A stretch of 64,000 nucleotides of DNA from Streptomyces drozdowiczii (GTDB lineage Bacteria > Actinomycetota > Actinomycetes > Streptomycetales > Streptomycetaceae): contig NZ_CP098740.1 of assembly GCF_026167665.1 (NCBI RefSeq), positions 1,674,001 through 1,738,000 on the forward strand, in the 5' to 3' direction. How positions within the stretch are numbered: the stretch's first letter is position 1; every line of letters begins with the position of its first letter. Positions 55,191 to 64,000 of this stretch are shown piece after piece. Below the pieces are notes generated by a model, which saw only the letters and a program-made list of their open reading frames with translations, was not told the DNA's origin and did no database searches. The translations under genes and the position numbers were made by a program.

Positions 55191-56129
55191 TCAGGCTGTA
55201 ACCGCTCGTTCGACCAACGCCAGCGCCTGGCTGGGGAGTTCCCCGCAGTGCTCGACGGCGCCACTGAGCCATTGGACGCGCGGGTCGCGGCGGAACCAGG
55301 AGTCCTGACGGCGCGCGAAGCGTTTGGTGGCGCGCACGGTCTCGGCGCGCGCCTCGTCCTCGGTGCACTCGCCGGCGAGCGCGGACAGCACCTGCTGGTA
55401 GCCCAGGGCCCGCGAGGCGGTACGCCCTTCGCGCAGCCCCTCCGCCTCCAGGGCGCGCACCTCGTCCACGAGGCCCGCCTCCCACATGCGGTCGACGCGC
55501 AGGGCGATGCGCTCGTCGAGTTCGGGGCGCTCCACGTCGACGCCGATCTGGACGGCGTCGTAGACCGCGTCGTCGCCGGGGAGGTTCGCGGTGAACGGCT
55601 TGCCGGTGATCTCGATGACCTCCAGGGCGCGCACGATGCGGCGGCCGTTGCTCGGGAGGATCGCCCGGCCGGCCTCCGGGTCGGCGGCGGCGAGCCGGGC
55701 GTGCAGTGCTCCGGAGCCGTGCTCGTCCAGCTCCGCCTCCAGTGCGGCCCGCACGCCGGGGTCCGTACCGGGGAACTCCAGGGCGTCGATCGCGCCCTTC
55801 ACGTACAGGCCGGAGCCGCCGACCAGGATCGGGGTGCGGTCCTCGGCGAGGAGCCGGTCGATCTCGGCGCGGGCGAGGCGCTGGTACTCGGCGACGCTGG
55901 CGGTCTCGGTGACGTCCCAGATGTCCAGCAGCCGGTGCGGTACGGCGGCACGCTCGGCGAGCGTCAGCTTGGCGGTGCCGATGTCCATCCCCCGGTAGAG
56001 CTGCATGGAGTCGGCGTTGATCACTTCGCCGCCGAGCTGCTGGGCGAGGTACACGCCCAGGTCGGACTTTCCTGCTGCGGTGGGGCCGACGACGGTGATG
56101 ACCCGAGGTGTGGGAGCTGAGCTTGTCAC
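55191..56129 (-). CDS. miaA: tRNA dimethylallyltransferase
   Basis: This is a 312-residue MiaA that prenylates A37 of tRNAs reading UNN codons, the substrate later methylthiolated by MiaB. The P-loop is TVVGPTAAGKSDLGV at residues ~11-25; EVINADSMQLYRGMDIGTAK, VPHRLLDIWD and ILVGGSGLYVKGAID are family motifs, and the C-terminal KRFARRQDSWFRRDP binds tRNA. GTG start with GGGAG about 10 bp upstream. miaB lies about 1.3 kb upstream. It is divergent from the antitoxin-like gene. Confidence 0.95.
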   Translation of the reverse strand: MTSSAPTPRVITVVGPTAAGKSDLGVYLAQQLGGEVINADSMQLYRGMDIGTAKLTLAERAAVPHRLLDIWDVTETASVAEYQRLARAEIDRLLAEDRTPILVGGSGLYVKGAIDALEFPGTDPGVRAALEAELDEHGSGALHARLAAADPEAGRAILPSNGRRIVRALEVIEITGKPFTANLPGDDAVYDAVQIGVDVERPELDERIALRVDRMWEAGLVDEVRALEAEGLREGRTASRALGYQQVLSALAGECTEDEARAETVRATKRFARRQDSWFRRDPRVQWLSGAVEHCGELPSQALALVERAVTA

Positions 56130-56274
56130 CGGCTCAGTCTCCCTCAAACCCGCGCCGAGTATCCCGAATGAGGGAAGCCCGGGCGGGGAAGGTGACGCGA
56201 CAGTGCGGTCTTCCCCGTACAGTGGTTGTACATATGGGTTATTTCTCACAGTTTCCGAGCGGAGAAGGTGCCCG

Positions 56275-56520
56275 ATGGGCTTCATGGACAATGTGAAGGC
56301 GAAGCTGGCCCCGGCCAAGGAGAAGGTCAGCGACCTCGCGCAGCAGCACGGGGACAAGATCGACCAGGGGCTCGAGAAGGCCGCCCGGACGGTGGACGAG
56401 AAGACCAAGGGCAAGTACAGCGACAAGATCGTGACGGGCCGGCAGAAGGCCAAGGACGCGGTGGACAAGCTGGCGAACAAGGACGGCGGCACGCCCCCGC
56501 CGCCCCCGCCGGCAGCCTGA
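56275..56520 (+). CDS. MT0933/Rv0909-type antitoxin-like protein, orphan
   Basis: This is an 81-residue, lysine-rich, strongly helical protein (GFMDNVKAKLAPAKEKVSDL, QHGDKIDQGLEKAARTVDEK) ending in a Pro tract (PPPPPP). It matches the mycobacterial MT0933/Rv0909 antitoxin family. No toxin gene lies on either side: the left neighbour is miaA and the right a dioxygenase-like gene. It may therefore be a solitary helical DNA- or protein-binding factor. GGAGAAGG precedes the ATG and a 53-bp palindromic terminator follows. Confidence 0.78.
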   Translation: MGFMDNVKAKLAPAKEKVSDLAQQHGDKIDQGLEKAARTVDEKTKGKYSDKIVTGRQKAKDAVDKLANKDGGTPPPPPPAA

Positions 56521-56522
56521 CC

Positions 56523-56575
56523 GGACGCGTGGAGGGCCCCGGAGCGGTCACCGCTCCGGGGCCCTCCACGCGTCC
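56523..56575. terminator. 53-bp palindromic bidirectional terminator
   Basis: A 26-bp left arm (56523-56548, starting GGACGCGTGGAGGGCCCCGG) is matched perfectly by 56550-56575 around one C. It starts 2 bp after the antitoxin-like stop and ends 8 bp before the stop of the convergent dioxygenase-like gene. Confidence 0.88.
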
Positions 56576-56583
56576 GTGTGCCG

Positions 56584-57296
56584 TCAGGACCAGCTGGCGA
56601 CCAGGTAGCCGACACCGTACGGCGCGTCCTCGTACAGCAGCCGCCCGGCCAGACCCGCTCCCTCGGCCGCGCCCGCCAGCACCTGCCAGGGCGCGCGCCC
56701 CGCGGCCTTGAGCTGGTACGCGAGTGCCTCGTCCAGTGCGGCCAGCGCCTCCGGGTCGGCGGTGCCCAGCGCCCGTGCGGCCTCCGCGTCGAAGGCTGCC
56801 GCGCGCTCGTCCAGATAGCCCGGGGCCTTCACCGTGCGGCAGGCGCTGCCGTCGCCCATCACCAACAGGGCGACCCGGTCGGCCCGGCGGGCCAGCTCCC
56901 GCCCGGTCTCCGTGCAGCGCGCGGTCTCCAGCGGCTCGCCCACGCCCAAGCCCTCGACGGGGGCGTCGGCCCATCCCGTACGGGCGAGGAGCCAGGCGCC
57001 CACCGCGAGCGAGGGCGGGAGGGGCGGGCGTCGCGCGTTCCCCGGTCCCGGCCGAGCCGAACCTCCAGGTCGACGCCGAATTCCCGGAATCCGCCGACGG
57101 CCCCCTCGGGGTGGGTGCCGCGCCCGGCGGGCTCGGCCGGGCCGATCACTACGAGCAGGTCGGGCCGGGAGGCGGCGAGGACGCCCAGGGCGTCGGTGCA
57201 GGCCGTCCGGGCGGCGTCCAGCTCGGGTGCGGCACCGGCGGCCACGTCGGGGACGAGCAGCGGCGGACAGGGGCAGACAGCGGCGGCGACAAGCAT
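56584..57296 (-). CDS. class III extradiol dioxygenase-like protein, apparent frameshift
   Basis: This is a protein of about 237 residues after repair, resembling subunit B of class III extradiol ring-cleavage dioxygenases (LigB/MEMO fold). The start MLVAAAVCPCPPLLVPDVA and DLLVVIGPAEPAGRG are typical of actinobacterial members. The C-terminal half carries RADRVALLVMGDGSACRTVK and FDAEAARALGTADPEAL. The frame breaks after RDARP at the G run 57021-57024; one base restores LPPSLAVGAWLLARTGW. Several of the usual iron-ligand histidines are not apparent, so catalysis is doubtful. It lies 87 bp downstream of miaB. Confidence 0.75.
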
Positions 57297-57383
57297 GGTC
57301 GGCAGCGTACTGCGGTCCCTGTGCCGGGCCGACCGGGCGGCCCGGGCGGGCGGCGCTTCCGGCCCCGGCCCCCTCCCCGTACC

Positions 57384-58904
57384 TCAGTCGCAGCCGCAGC
57401 CCGGGGCCGCCGTCGCGGGCAGGGGGGCCGGGGCACCGATGCCGGGCAGGCCGAGCATGACGCCGGCCGGCTTGGCGGCCGGGGCGGCGTTCCGCTTCTC
57501 CCAGGCGTCGCCCGAGCGGGTCCGGCGCACGGCGACCGGGGTGCCCTCGGCGAGCAGGTGGTGCGGGGCGGCGTAGGTGATCTCGACGGTCACCACGTCG
57601 CCGGGGCGGACGTCCTGGTCCGGCTTGGTGAAGTGGACCAGGCGGTTGTCGGGGGCGCGGCCGGAGAGCCGGTGGGTGGCGCCGTCCTTGCGGCCCTCGC
57701 CCTCGGCGACCATGACCTCCAGGGTGCGGCCGACCTGCTTCTTGTTCTCCTCCCAGGAGATGGCCTCCTGGAGGGCGGAGAGGCGCATGTAGCGCTCCTG
57801 GACGATCTCCTTGGGGATCTGGCCGTCCATGTCGGCGGCGGGGGTGCCGGGCCGCTTGGAGTACTGGAAGGTGAAGGCGTTCGCGAAGCGCGCCTCGCGG
57901 ACCGCGTGCATGGTCTGCTCGAAGTCCTCCTCGGTCTCGCCGGGGAAGCCGACGATGATGTCGGTGGAGATCGCGGCGTCGGGCATCGCGGCCCGCACCT
58001 TCTCGATGATGCCGAGGAAGCGTTCCTGCCGGTAGGAGCGGCGCATCGCCTTGAGGACCTGGTCCGAGCCGGACTGCATCGGCATGTGCAGCTGCGGCAT
58101 CACGTTCGGCGTCTCGGCCATGGCGGCGATGACGTCGTCGGTGAAGTCGCGCGGGTGCGGCGAGGTGAAGCGGACGCGCTCCAGGCCCTCGATCTTCCCG
58201 CAGGCGCGCAGCAGCTTGGAGAACGCCTCGCGGTCGCCGATGTCGGAGCCGTACGCGTTGACGTTCTGGCCGAGCAGGGTGATCTCGGAGACGCCCTCGG
58301 CGACCAGGGCCTCGATCTCGGCGAGGATGTCGCCGGTGCGGCGGTCCTTCTCCTTCCCGCGCAGGGCCGGAACGATGCAGAACGTGCAGGTGTTGTTGCA
58401 GCCCACGGAGATGGAGACCCACGCGGCGTAGGCGGACTCGCGGCGGGTGGGCAGCGTGGAGGGGAAGGCTTCCAGGGATTCCGCGATCTCGACCTGCGCC
58501 TCCTCCTGGACGCGGGCGCGCTCCAGCAGTACGGGCAGCTTGCCGATGTTGTGCGTGCCGAAGACGACGTCGACCCAGGGCGCCCGCTGGACGATGGTGT
58601 CCCGGTCCTTCTGGGCGAGGCAGCCGCCGACGGCGATCTGCATGCCGGGGCGCCTGGTCTTCATCGGGGCGAGCCGGCCGAGGTTGCCGTAGAGCTTGTT
58701 GTCGGCGTTCTCGCGGACCGCGCAGGTATTGAAGACGACGACGTCGGCGTCGCCGTCGGAGCCCTCGGGCGCGCGCACGTAGCCGGCGTCCTCCAGGAGC
58801 CCCGACAAGCGCTCGGAGTCGTGGACGTTCATCTGGCACCCGTAGGTGCGCACCTCATAGCTTTTTCTGACGTCCACTGCTTCGCTCCGGTTGCCGCTGC
58901 TCAT
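57384..58904 (-). CDS. miaB: tRNA-2-methylthio-N6-dimethylallyladenosine synthase
   Basis: This is a 506-residue radical SAM methylthiotransferase completing ms2i6A37 in tRNA after MiaA. The N-terminal UPF0004 domain binds one 4Fe-4S cluster ([35 protein letters not shown]). The radical SAM cluster is CNNTCTFC, flanked by AWVSISVG and [17 protein letters not shown] domain follows near 395-455. The Cys/Ala/Pro-rich tail ([11 protein letters not shown]) is a local addition. The ATG at 58902-58904 marks the start of homology. Confidence 0.95.
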   Translation of the reverse strand: MSSGNRSEAVDVRKSYEVRTYGCQMNVHDSERLSGLLEDAGYVRAPEGSDGDADVVVFNTCAVRENADNKLYGNLGRLAPMKTRRPGMQIAVGGCLAQKDRDTIVQRAPWVDVVFGTHNIGKLPVLLERARVQEEAQVEIAESLEAFPSTLPTRRESAYAAWVSISVGCNNTCTFCIVPALRGKEKDRRTGDILAEIEALVAEGVSEITLLGQNVNAYGSDIGDREAFSKLLRACGKIEGLERVRFTSPHPRDFTDDVIAAMAETPNVMPQLHMPMQSGSDQVLKAMRRSYRQERFLGIIEKVRAAMPDAAISTDIIVGFPGETEEDFEQTMHAVREARFANAFTFQYSKRPGTPAADMDGQIPKEIVQERYMRLSALQEAISWEENKKQVGRTLEVMVAEGEGRKDGATHRLSGRAPDNRLVHFTKPDQDVRPGDVVTVEITYAAPHHLLAEGTPVAVRRTRSGDAWEKRNAAPAAKPAGVMLGLPGIGAPAPLPATAAPGCGCD

Positions 58905-59003
58905 GTGACAAGGGTAGGTGGTGTCCGGGCGCTCTCCGTCTCGGGCGGGCGATCCGACGGCGCCCCTGGCCACGGCCGGGATCGACCTGGCAGGATCGCC
59001 GCC

Positions 59004-60002
59004 ATGCTCCCGGCCCTGTCCCGAATCGGCCGGCGTCGCTCCCTGCGGGCGGGCGCCGCCCTCGCCGTCGTGCTCGGGCTGCTGCTCTGGTGGCTGCTCC
59101 CGCTCGGCGACCCGGCGCCCACCGGCACCCTGTCGTTCAGTACGGGGGTGCCCAGCGGCGTCTACCAGCGTTACGGGGAGCGGCTGAAGGGGGCCCTGGC
59201 CAAGGATCTGCCCGATGTGTCGATAAATCTTCAGACGAGCGAGGGCTCGCAGCAGAACCTGGCCAGGGTCGCGGCGGGCGAGGCGGACTTCACCATCGCC
59301 ACCACCGACGCCGTCGCCACCTATCTGCGCGCCCGCAAGCCCGGCTACCAGCGGCTGCGCGGCTGCGTCCGGCTGTACGACGACTACATACAGCTGGTCG
59401 TGAAGCGGGACTCGGACATCGACAGCGTGGCCGATCTGCGCAGCCGCAAGGTCGCGGTGGGGCAGCCGGGGTCCGGAGTGAAGCTGGTCGCGGACCGGCT
59501 GATGACGGCCGCCGGGCTCGACCCGGTCCATGATGTGACGCCGTTGCCGGTGGGCATCGACACGATGCCGGAGCTCCTGGAGGATGGCACGCTCGACGCG
59601 TTCTTCTGGTCGGGCGGGCTGCCGACGGCGGCGGTGACCGATCTGTCGGAGCGGTTCCCGATCCGGCTGGTCCCGCTGGAGGAGCCGCTGATCAAGCAGC
59701 TCCAGGCGGCGGGCGGCTCCACCCGCTACTACCGGTCGGCCGTGATACCCGCCGACGCGTACCGCAACGCGCAGCAGGGCCAGGCGGTGCCCACGGTGGC
59801 GGTCGCCAATGTGCTGGTCACGACGGACCGCACGGACGCGGCGATGACCGAGGCGTTCACGAGGACCGTGATCGACAGCCGCGACCGCATCGGTCACGCG
59901 GTGCATTCGGCGCAGCTGGTGGACCTGCGGACGGCCATCTACACGGATCCGCTCCCGCTGCACGAAGGGGCGAAGCGCTACTACCGCTCGGTCAAGCCGT
60001 AG
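59004..60002 (+). CDS. TAXI-family solute-binding protein, no cognate TRAP permease
   Basis: This is a 332-residue protein anchored or exported by an N-terminal hydrophobic segment ([20 protein letters not shown], residues ~16-35). The rest is a TAXI-type TRAP solute-binding protein: [57 protein letters not shown] and [15 protein letters not shown]. Such proteins often bind glutamate-like ligands. No TRAP membrane subunits are nearby. Its stop lies 7 bp from the stop of the GluK sensor gene, so a role in glutamate sensing is a reasonable guess. Confidence 0.85.
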   Translation: MLPALSRIGRRRSLRAGAALAVVLGLLLWWLLPLGDPAPTGTLSFSTGVPSGVYQRYGERLKGALAKDLPDVSINLQTSEGSQQNLARVAAGEADFTIATTDAVATYLRARKPGYQRLRGCVRLYDDYIQLVVKRDSDIDSVADLRSRKVAVGQPGSGVKLVADRLMTAAGLDPVHDVTPLPVGIDTMPELLEDGTLDAFFWSGGLPTAAVTDLSERFPIRLVPLEEPLIKQLQAAGGSTRYYRSAVIPADAYRNAQQGQAVPTVAVANVLVTTDRTDAAMTEAFTRTVIDSRDRIGHAVHSAQLVDLRTAIYTDPLPLHEGAKRYYRSVKP

Positions 60003-60009
60003 CGCCTCT

Positions 60010-61404
60010 TCAGCCCTTCGGGTCGTGGCGCGGCACGGAGACCGTGACGCTGAGCCCGCACGGCTCCTTGCGCGCGTACGAGAGCGAGCCGCCGCCCGCC
60101 GCCAGGAGCGCCTGGGAGATGGAGAGGCCGAGGCCCGAGCCCTGGACGTTCTGGTGCTGGGAGCTGCGCCAGAAGCGGTCGCCGACCCGTTTCAGCTCCT
60201 GGTCGGTGAGGCCGGGGCCGCCGTCCGCGACGACCACCGTGACGTCCTGGCCGCCGGAGGCGACGGTGACGCGGACCTCCTCGCCGGGGGGCGTGAATTT
60301 GAGGGCGTTGTCGACGATGGCGTCGAGGGCGCTGGACAGGGCGATGGGGTCCGCCCAGGCGGTGACGGCGGGCGGTCCGTCGGCTACGAGCCGTACGCCC
60401 TTCTCCTCGGCCACCGGCCGCCAGGACGCGACGCGTTCGGCGGTGAGGGCGCCGATGTCCGTGAGCTGGAGGTCGCTCTCGGCGTGCTCGGCGAGCGCGA
60501 GGTCGAGGAGGTCGTCCAGGACCTGGCCGAGGCGGCGGCCCTCGGTGCGCACGGAGGCGATCTCCTCGTTGCCCTCGGGCAGTTCGAGGGCGAGCAGTTC
60601 GATGCGCAGGAGCAGGGCGGCCAGCGGGTTGCGCAGCTGGTGGGAGGCGTCGGCGACGAAGGCGCGCTGTTGCTCCAGCACGTCCTCGACGTTGTCGGCC
60701 ATCTCGTTGAACGAGCGGGCCAGCCGCCTGAGTTCCGGGGGCCCGCCGGACGCGGCGACCCGGGAGCGCATCCGGCCGCTGGCGATGTCGTGGGCCGCGG
60801 CGTCCAGGGTCTTGACCGGCAGCAGGACCCAGCCGGTGAGCCGGATCGCGGCGCCGACGGCGACCAGCATCGCGACCGCCTCGCCCGCCGCGATCAGCAG
60901 CCAGCCCCGGATCGTGCCGCCGCGCATCTGACCGGTGGGCGAGTCGATGACGACGACGGCGATGACGTCGCCGTCGCGTACGACCGGGGAGGCGACGACC
61001 ACGCGGCCGTTCTGCCAGGGCCAGACCTGCGGCGGGTCGTGGCTGCGGCGGCCGAGCAGCGCCTCGTTGAACGCGGCGCGCCCCTCCCCCTCGACGGGCA
61101 GCCGCCAGGCGCCCGGGGCCTTCGCCATGGCGGAGTCGTCGCGGTAGAAGACACCGGCACGGATCCCGTACAACGAGTTGTACGTTTCCAGCTCGGTCTG
61201 GAGGGTACGGCGCCGTTCGTCGTAGCCGCGGGTGCGCTCGGTGATGAACTGGGCGAGGGCGGCGAAGCGCGCGGTGTCGTCGATGCGGTCGATCACGACG
61301 CGCTGCTGTTCGGCGGCGGCGACGCTCACGGCGAGCGGGAAGCCGAGGGCGAGCAGGACACTCGCCATCAGGATGATGAGCAGCGGGAGCAGCCGGGTGC
61401 GCAC
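60010..61404 (-). CDS. gluK: sensor histidine kinase GluK
   Basis: This is a 464-residue membrane kinase. TM1 (~6-28) and TM2 (~168-188) enclose an extracytoplasmic sensor domain of ~140 residues. HAMP follows ([18 protein letters not shown]), then HisKA with H255 in [17 protein letters not shown], and HATPase with [30 protein letters not shown] and [18 protein letters not shown]. Next to gluR and the glutamate transporter genes, it corresponds to GluK of the GluR-GluK system described in S. coelicolor, which senses glutamate and controls its uptake. It starts 15 bp after gluR. Confidence 0.9.
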   Translation of the reverse strand: MRTRLLPLLIILMASVLLALGFPLAVSVAAAEQQRVVIDRIDDTARFAALAQFITERTRGYDERRRTLQTELETYNSLYGIRAGVFYRDDSAMAKAPGAWRLPVEGEGRAAFNEALLGRRSHDPPQVWPWQNGRVVVASPVVRDGDVIAVVVIDSPTGQMRGGTIRGWLLIAAGEAVAMLVAVGAAIRLTGWVLLPVKTLDAAAHDIASGRMRSRVAASGGPPELRRLARSFNEMADNVEDVLEQQRAFVADASHQLRNPLAALLLRIELLALELPEGNEEIASVRTEGRRLGQVLDDLLDLALAEHAESDLQLTDIGALTAERVASWRPVAEEKGVRLVADGPPAVTAWADPIALSSALDAIVDNALKFTPPGEEVRVTVASGGQDVTVVVADGGPGLTDQELKRVGDRFWRSSQHQNVQGSGLGLSISQALLAAGGGSLSYARKEPCGLSVTVSVPRHDPKG

Positions 61405-61419
61405 CGGGGACGTCCGCCT

Positions 61420-62112
61420 TTACGCGGACGGGGAGACGAGGCGGTAGCCGACCCCGCGTACCGTCTCGATCAGGGCGGGCAGCCGCAGCTTGGAACGGAG
61501 CGAGGCGACGTGCACCTCCAGCGTGCGGCCCGTTCCCTCCCAGCTGGTGCGCCACACCTCGCTGATGATCTGTTCCCGGCGGAAGACCACACCGGGTCGC
61601 TGGGCGAGCAGCGCGAGCAGGTCGAACTCCTTGCGGGTGAGCTGCACTTCCGTGCCGTCCACGCTGACCCGGCGGGTGGGCAGCTCGATGCTGACGTGCC
61701 CGAGGCGCAGCGCCGCGACGGGCGTGGAGACGGTGTCCTCGTTGCTCACCTTCCGCCGGCTGACGGCGTGGATACGGGCCAGCAGCTCCCCTGTGTCGTA
61801 CGGCTTGGTCACGTAGTCGTCGGCGCCGAGGTTGAGCCCGTGGATGCGGGAGCGTACGTCGGCACGGGCGGTGACCATGATCACCGGCACGGAACTGCGC
61901 TTGCGGATCTTGCCGCACACCTCGTAGCCGTCCTGGTCGGGGAGACCGAGGTCGAGGAGCACGACACCGAAGGGCTCGGTGTCGGTGGGCAGGAGCGCCT
62001 GAAGAGCCTCGTCCCCGCTGCGGGCGTGGACGACCTGGAAGCCGTGCCGGGCGAGGATCGCGGACAGGGCGGCGGCGACGTGGTTGTCGTCCTCGACGAG
62101 CAGCAGTCTCAT
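61420..62112 (-). CDS. gluR: OmpR-family response regulator GluR
   Basis: This is a 230-residue regulator: a receiver domain with acidic pocket E7/D8/D9, phospho-acceptor D54 (VVLLDLGLPDQDGYE) and K in DDYVTKPYDTGELL, then an OmpR/PhoB winged helix (LTRKEFDLLALLAQRPGVVF, RTLEVHVASLRSKL, VRGVGYRLV). It is cognate to GluK and divergent from gluA across 326 bp, where its binding site is expected. In S. coelicolor the orthologous protein controls the gluABCD transporter; here the same gene order supports that role. Confidence 0.92.
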   Translation of the reverse strand: MRLLLVEDDNHVAAALSAILARHGFQVVHARSGDEALQALLPTDTEPFGVVLLDLGLPDQDGYEVCGKIRKRSSVPVIMVTARADVRSRIHGLNLGADDYVTKPYDTGELLARIHAVSRRKVSNEDTVSTPVAALRLGHVSIELPTRRVSVDGTEVQLTRKEFDLLALLAQRPGVVFRREQIISEVWRTSWEGTGRTLEVHVASLRSKLRLPALIETVRGVGYRLVSPSA

Positions 62113-62438
62113 GGCCCCCTCTGGCAGTGGCGTGTGTCGGTGGTCGGTCCGTACGGTCGTGTGCGCCCCCGGTCACTTCCCCGTTCCGGGGTGTTTCACG
62201 TAGGGGTGTACCAGGGAATCCACGCCGATGCGCGGGGGACAGTCAAGGGCCTGCCCGTTGTATCCGGGTTTCCGTTATGCACCCGGTACGGCCGGTACGA
62301 CCGGCGTGACGTCCCGTTCACGCGGAGTGTCCGGTTGCCGCCGGATCGTTATGCTCAATTTCCGCTCAGATGTAATGACGTTCGTAGCACTGCGTCACTA
62401 GGGTCCTTCCCAACCGAGGAGGACGGAGCAAGAAGCCG
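62113..62438. promoter_or_regulatory. 326-bp divergent region between gluR and gluA (expected GluR targets)
   Basis: There is no gene here. Candidate sites are a 9-bp direct repeat GGTACGGCC/GGTACGACC (62285-62302) and an inverted repeat GCGTGA-N8-TCACGC (62304-62323), side by side. An AT-richer stretch (62350-62385) nearer gluA probably holds its promoter. Which site GluR binds is not decided by sequence. Confidence 0.45.
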
Positions 62439-63227
62439 ATGAGCGGAGTTTCAGTGACCAAGGGCGCCGAGGACGCTGCACCCGCGCCCGCCGGCGATCT
62501 GGTTGTGCTGAGCAACGTCAACAAGCACTTCGGCGCGCTGCATGTGCTCCAGGACATCGACCTGACGATCGCCCGCGGCGAGGTCGTGGTCGTCATCGGG
62601 CCGTCCGGGTCCGGTAAGTCCACGCTGTGCCGCACGATCAACCGCTTGGAGACGATCGACTCGGGCGCGATCACGATCGACGGGAAGCCGCTGCCCGCGG
62701 AGGGCAAGGAGCTGGCGCGGCTGCGTGCCGACGTCGGCATGGTCTTCCAGTCGTTCAACCTCTTCGCCCACAAGACGGTCCTGGAAAACGTGATGCTCGG
62801 CCAGCTGAAGGTCCGCAAGGCGGACAAGAAGGCGGCCGAGGACAAGGCGCGTTCGCTGCTCGACCGGGTGGGCGTCGGAACCCAGGCCGACAAGTACCCC
62901 TCCCAGCTGTCCGGCGGTCAGCAGCAGCGCGTCGCGATCGCCCGGGCCCTGGCGATGGACCCGAAGGTCATGCTCTTCGACGAGCCGACCTCCGCGCTCG
63001 ACCCGGAGATGATCAACGAGGTGCTGGAAGTCATGCAGCAGCTCGCCCGCGAGGGCATGACCATGGTCGTCGTCACCCACGAGATGGGCTTCGCGCGCTC
63101 TGCGGCGAACCGGGTCGTCTTCATGGCGGACGGAAAGATCGTCGAAGAGGCCACGCCCGACCAGTTCTTCAGCAACCCGCGCAGTGACCGGGCCAAGGAC
63201 TTCCTGTCGAAGATCCTTCACCACTGA
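62439..63227 (+). CDS. gluA: glutamate ABC transporter ATP-binding protein GluA
   Basis: This is a 262-residue polar-amino-acid-type ABC ATPase that energises glutamate import. Walker A is [20 protein letters not shown] near residue 55, the Q loop [18 protein letters not shown], signature [19 protein letters not shown], Walker [16 protein letters not shown] and switch histidine in [14 protein letters not shown]. The ATG with GGAGCAAG upstream is used; an internal GTG five codons later is possible. It is the first gene of the glu operon, followed at 69 bp by gluB, and is probably activated through GluR. Confidence 0.94.
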   Translation: MSGVSVTKGAEDAAPAPAGDLVVLSNVNKHFGALHVLQDIDLTIARGEVVVVIGPSGSGKSTLCRTINRLETIDSGAITIDGKPLPAEGKELARLRADVGMVFQSFNLFAHKTVLENVMLGQLKVRKADKKAAEDKARSLLDRVGVGTQADKYPSQLSGGQQQRVAIARALAMDPKVMLFDEPTSALDPEMINEVLEVMQQLAREGMTMVVVTHEMGFARSAANRVVFMADGKIVEEATPDQFFSNPRSDRAKDFLSKILHH

Positions 63228-63296
63228 TGGAGCCTTCAGCACCGGCTTCCGTATCTGCTGATCACTCACATCACGTCAATTCTAGGGAATCTCACC

Positions 63297-64000
63297 ATGC
63301 AGCTTCGTAAGGTCACCGCCGCCTCGGCCGCCGTGCTCGCCCTCGCCCTCACCGCTACCGCCTGTGGTTCCGACGACAAGGACGACTCGGCCGGTTCGGG
63401 TGGCGGCAAGAAGATCACCATCGGCATCAAGATCGACCAGCCCGGTATCGGCCTGAAGACCCCGGACGGGAAGTACACCGGCTTCGACGTCGACGTCGCC
63501 ACGTACGTCGCCAAGGAGCTCGGCTACGACGCCAAGAACATCGAGTTCAAGGAGACGAAGAGCGCCGACCGCGAGACGGCGATCTCGCGCGGTGACGTCA
63601 AGTTCATCGTCGCCTCCTACTCGATCAACGACGAGCGCCTGCAGAAGGTCGACTTCGCCGGCCCGTACCTCCTCGCCCACCAGGACATCCTGGTTCGCGC
63701 CGACGACAGCACGATCAAGTCGCCCGAGGACCTGAACAACAAGAAGCTCTGCTCGGTCACCGGCTCGACCTCGGCGCAGAACGTCAAGGACAAGCTGGCC
63801 CCGAAGGCGCAGCTGCAGGAGTACGGCGGCTACTCCGAGTGCCTGACCGGCCTGGAGAACAAGGCCGTCGACGCGCTGACCACGGATGACAGCATCCTGG
63901 CCGGCTACGCCTCGCAGGACGCCAACAAGGGCAAGTTCAAGCTGGCCGGCTTCAAGATGACCAACGAGAACTACGGCATCGGCCTCAAGAAGGGCGACGC
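63297..64000 (+). CDS. gluB: glutamate-binding lipoprotein GluB, 5' part
   Basis: These are the first ~234 codons of the solute-binding subunit of the glutamate ABC transporter; the frame is open to the window edge. The signal peptide MQLRKVTAASAAVLALALTA ends in a lipobox (TATAC, acylated Cys), anchoring it outside the membrane. The mature part has the periplasmic-binding type 2 fold of polar amino acid receptors: GFDVDVATYVAKELGY, ASYSINDERLQKVDFAGPYL and CSVTGSTSAQNVKDKL. The start lies 69 bp after gluA with no terminator between. The membrane subunits are expected just outside the window. Confidence 0.93.
   Translation, partial: MQLRKVTAASAAVLALALTATACGSDDKDDSAGSGGGKKITIGIKIDQPGIGLKTPDGKYTGFDVDVATYVAKELGYDAKNIEFKETKSADRETAISRGDVKFIVASYSINDERLQKVDFAGPYLLAHQDILVRADDSTIKSPEDLNNKKLCSVTGSTSAQNVKDKLAPKAQLQEYGGYSECLTGLENKAVDALTTDDSILAGYASQDANKGKFKLAGFKMTNENYGIGLKKGD

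Overview
The window is about 64 kb of very GC-rich actinobacterial chromosome and is almost certainly from a Streptomyces. It carries the conserved core order parC ... parE - serine protease - hrdB - whiH ... nrdJ/nrdR - lexA ... hflX ... rshA - dapF - miaA - miaB - gluK/gluR - gluA/gluB, and WhiH (a sporulation regulator) beside HrdB (the principal sigma factor) is a Streptomyces signature. I see no tRNA, rRNA, CRISPR array, prophage or insertion sequence.

Layout. 1-14 kb: the 3' part of parC, a CobW-type metallochaperone GTPase behind a citrate synthase, a divergent HTH-citrate synthase fusion, a LacI-type regulator, a small decayed ORF, a DUF485/solute-sodium symporter pair, a DUF1453-histidine kinase-LuxR response regulator operon, and parE. 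14-21 kb: a DUF7455 zinc protein, a secreted trypsin-like protease, hrdB, whiH, an ABC ATPase-permease fusion and a Nudix-winged helix protein. 21-32 kb: DUF4192 divergent from a RecQ helicase carrying a C-terminal phosphoribosyltransferase-like domain, several uncharacterised proteins, rnhB, a DUF4153-type membrane protein, an ADP-ribosylglycohydrolase, a histidine phosphatase and a TerD protein. 32-39 kb: the B12-dependent ribonucleotide reductase nrdJ with its repressor nrdR, divergent from lexA, and a DinG-like helicase. 39-45 kb: an NRPS-independent siderophore operon (aminotransferase, two IucA/IucC synthetases, IucB-type acyltransferase). 45.5-48 kb: two tandem secreted lipoprotein serine peptidases. 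48-59 kb: hflX, an M1 peptidase, rshA, dapF, a membrane protein, miaA, an orphan MT0933-type antitoxin, a class III dioxygenase-like protein and miaB. 59-64 kb: a TAXI-type binding protein, the GluK/GluR glutamate two-component system and the glutamate ABC transporter genes gluA and gluB (gluB runs off the window).

Sequence quality. Ten genes, including the essential hrdB and the topoisomerase gene parE, are broken by apparent frameshifts. All 12 breaks lie in or next to a G or C run, and every one is repaired by adding a single base. This pattern fits homopolymer under-calling, not gene decay. These genes are listed as single CDS features spanning the break.

Functional themes are DNA topology and repair (parC, parE, recQ, lexA, dinG, rnhB), dNTP supply (nrdJ/nrdR), global control and development (hrdB, whiH, rshA), iron acquisition and glutamate uptake. 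Regulatory DNA visible directly includes a LexA box, a pair of NrdR-like boxes one helical phase apart, a 33-bp palindrome built from two DnaA boxes before recQ, an inverted repeat between the two citrate synthase genes, and several long perfect palindromes acting as bidirectional terminators.
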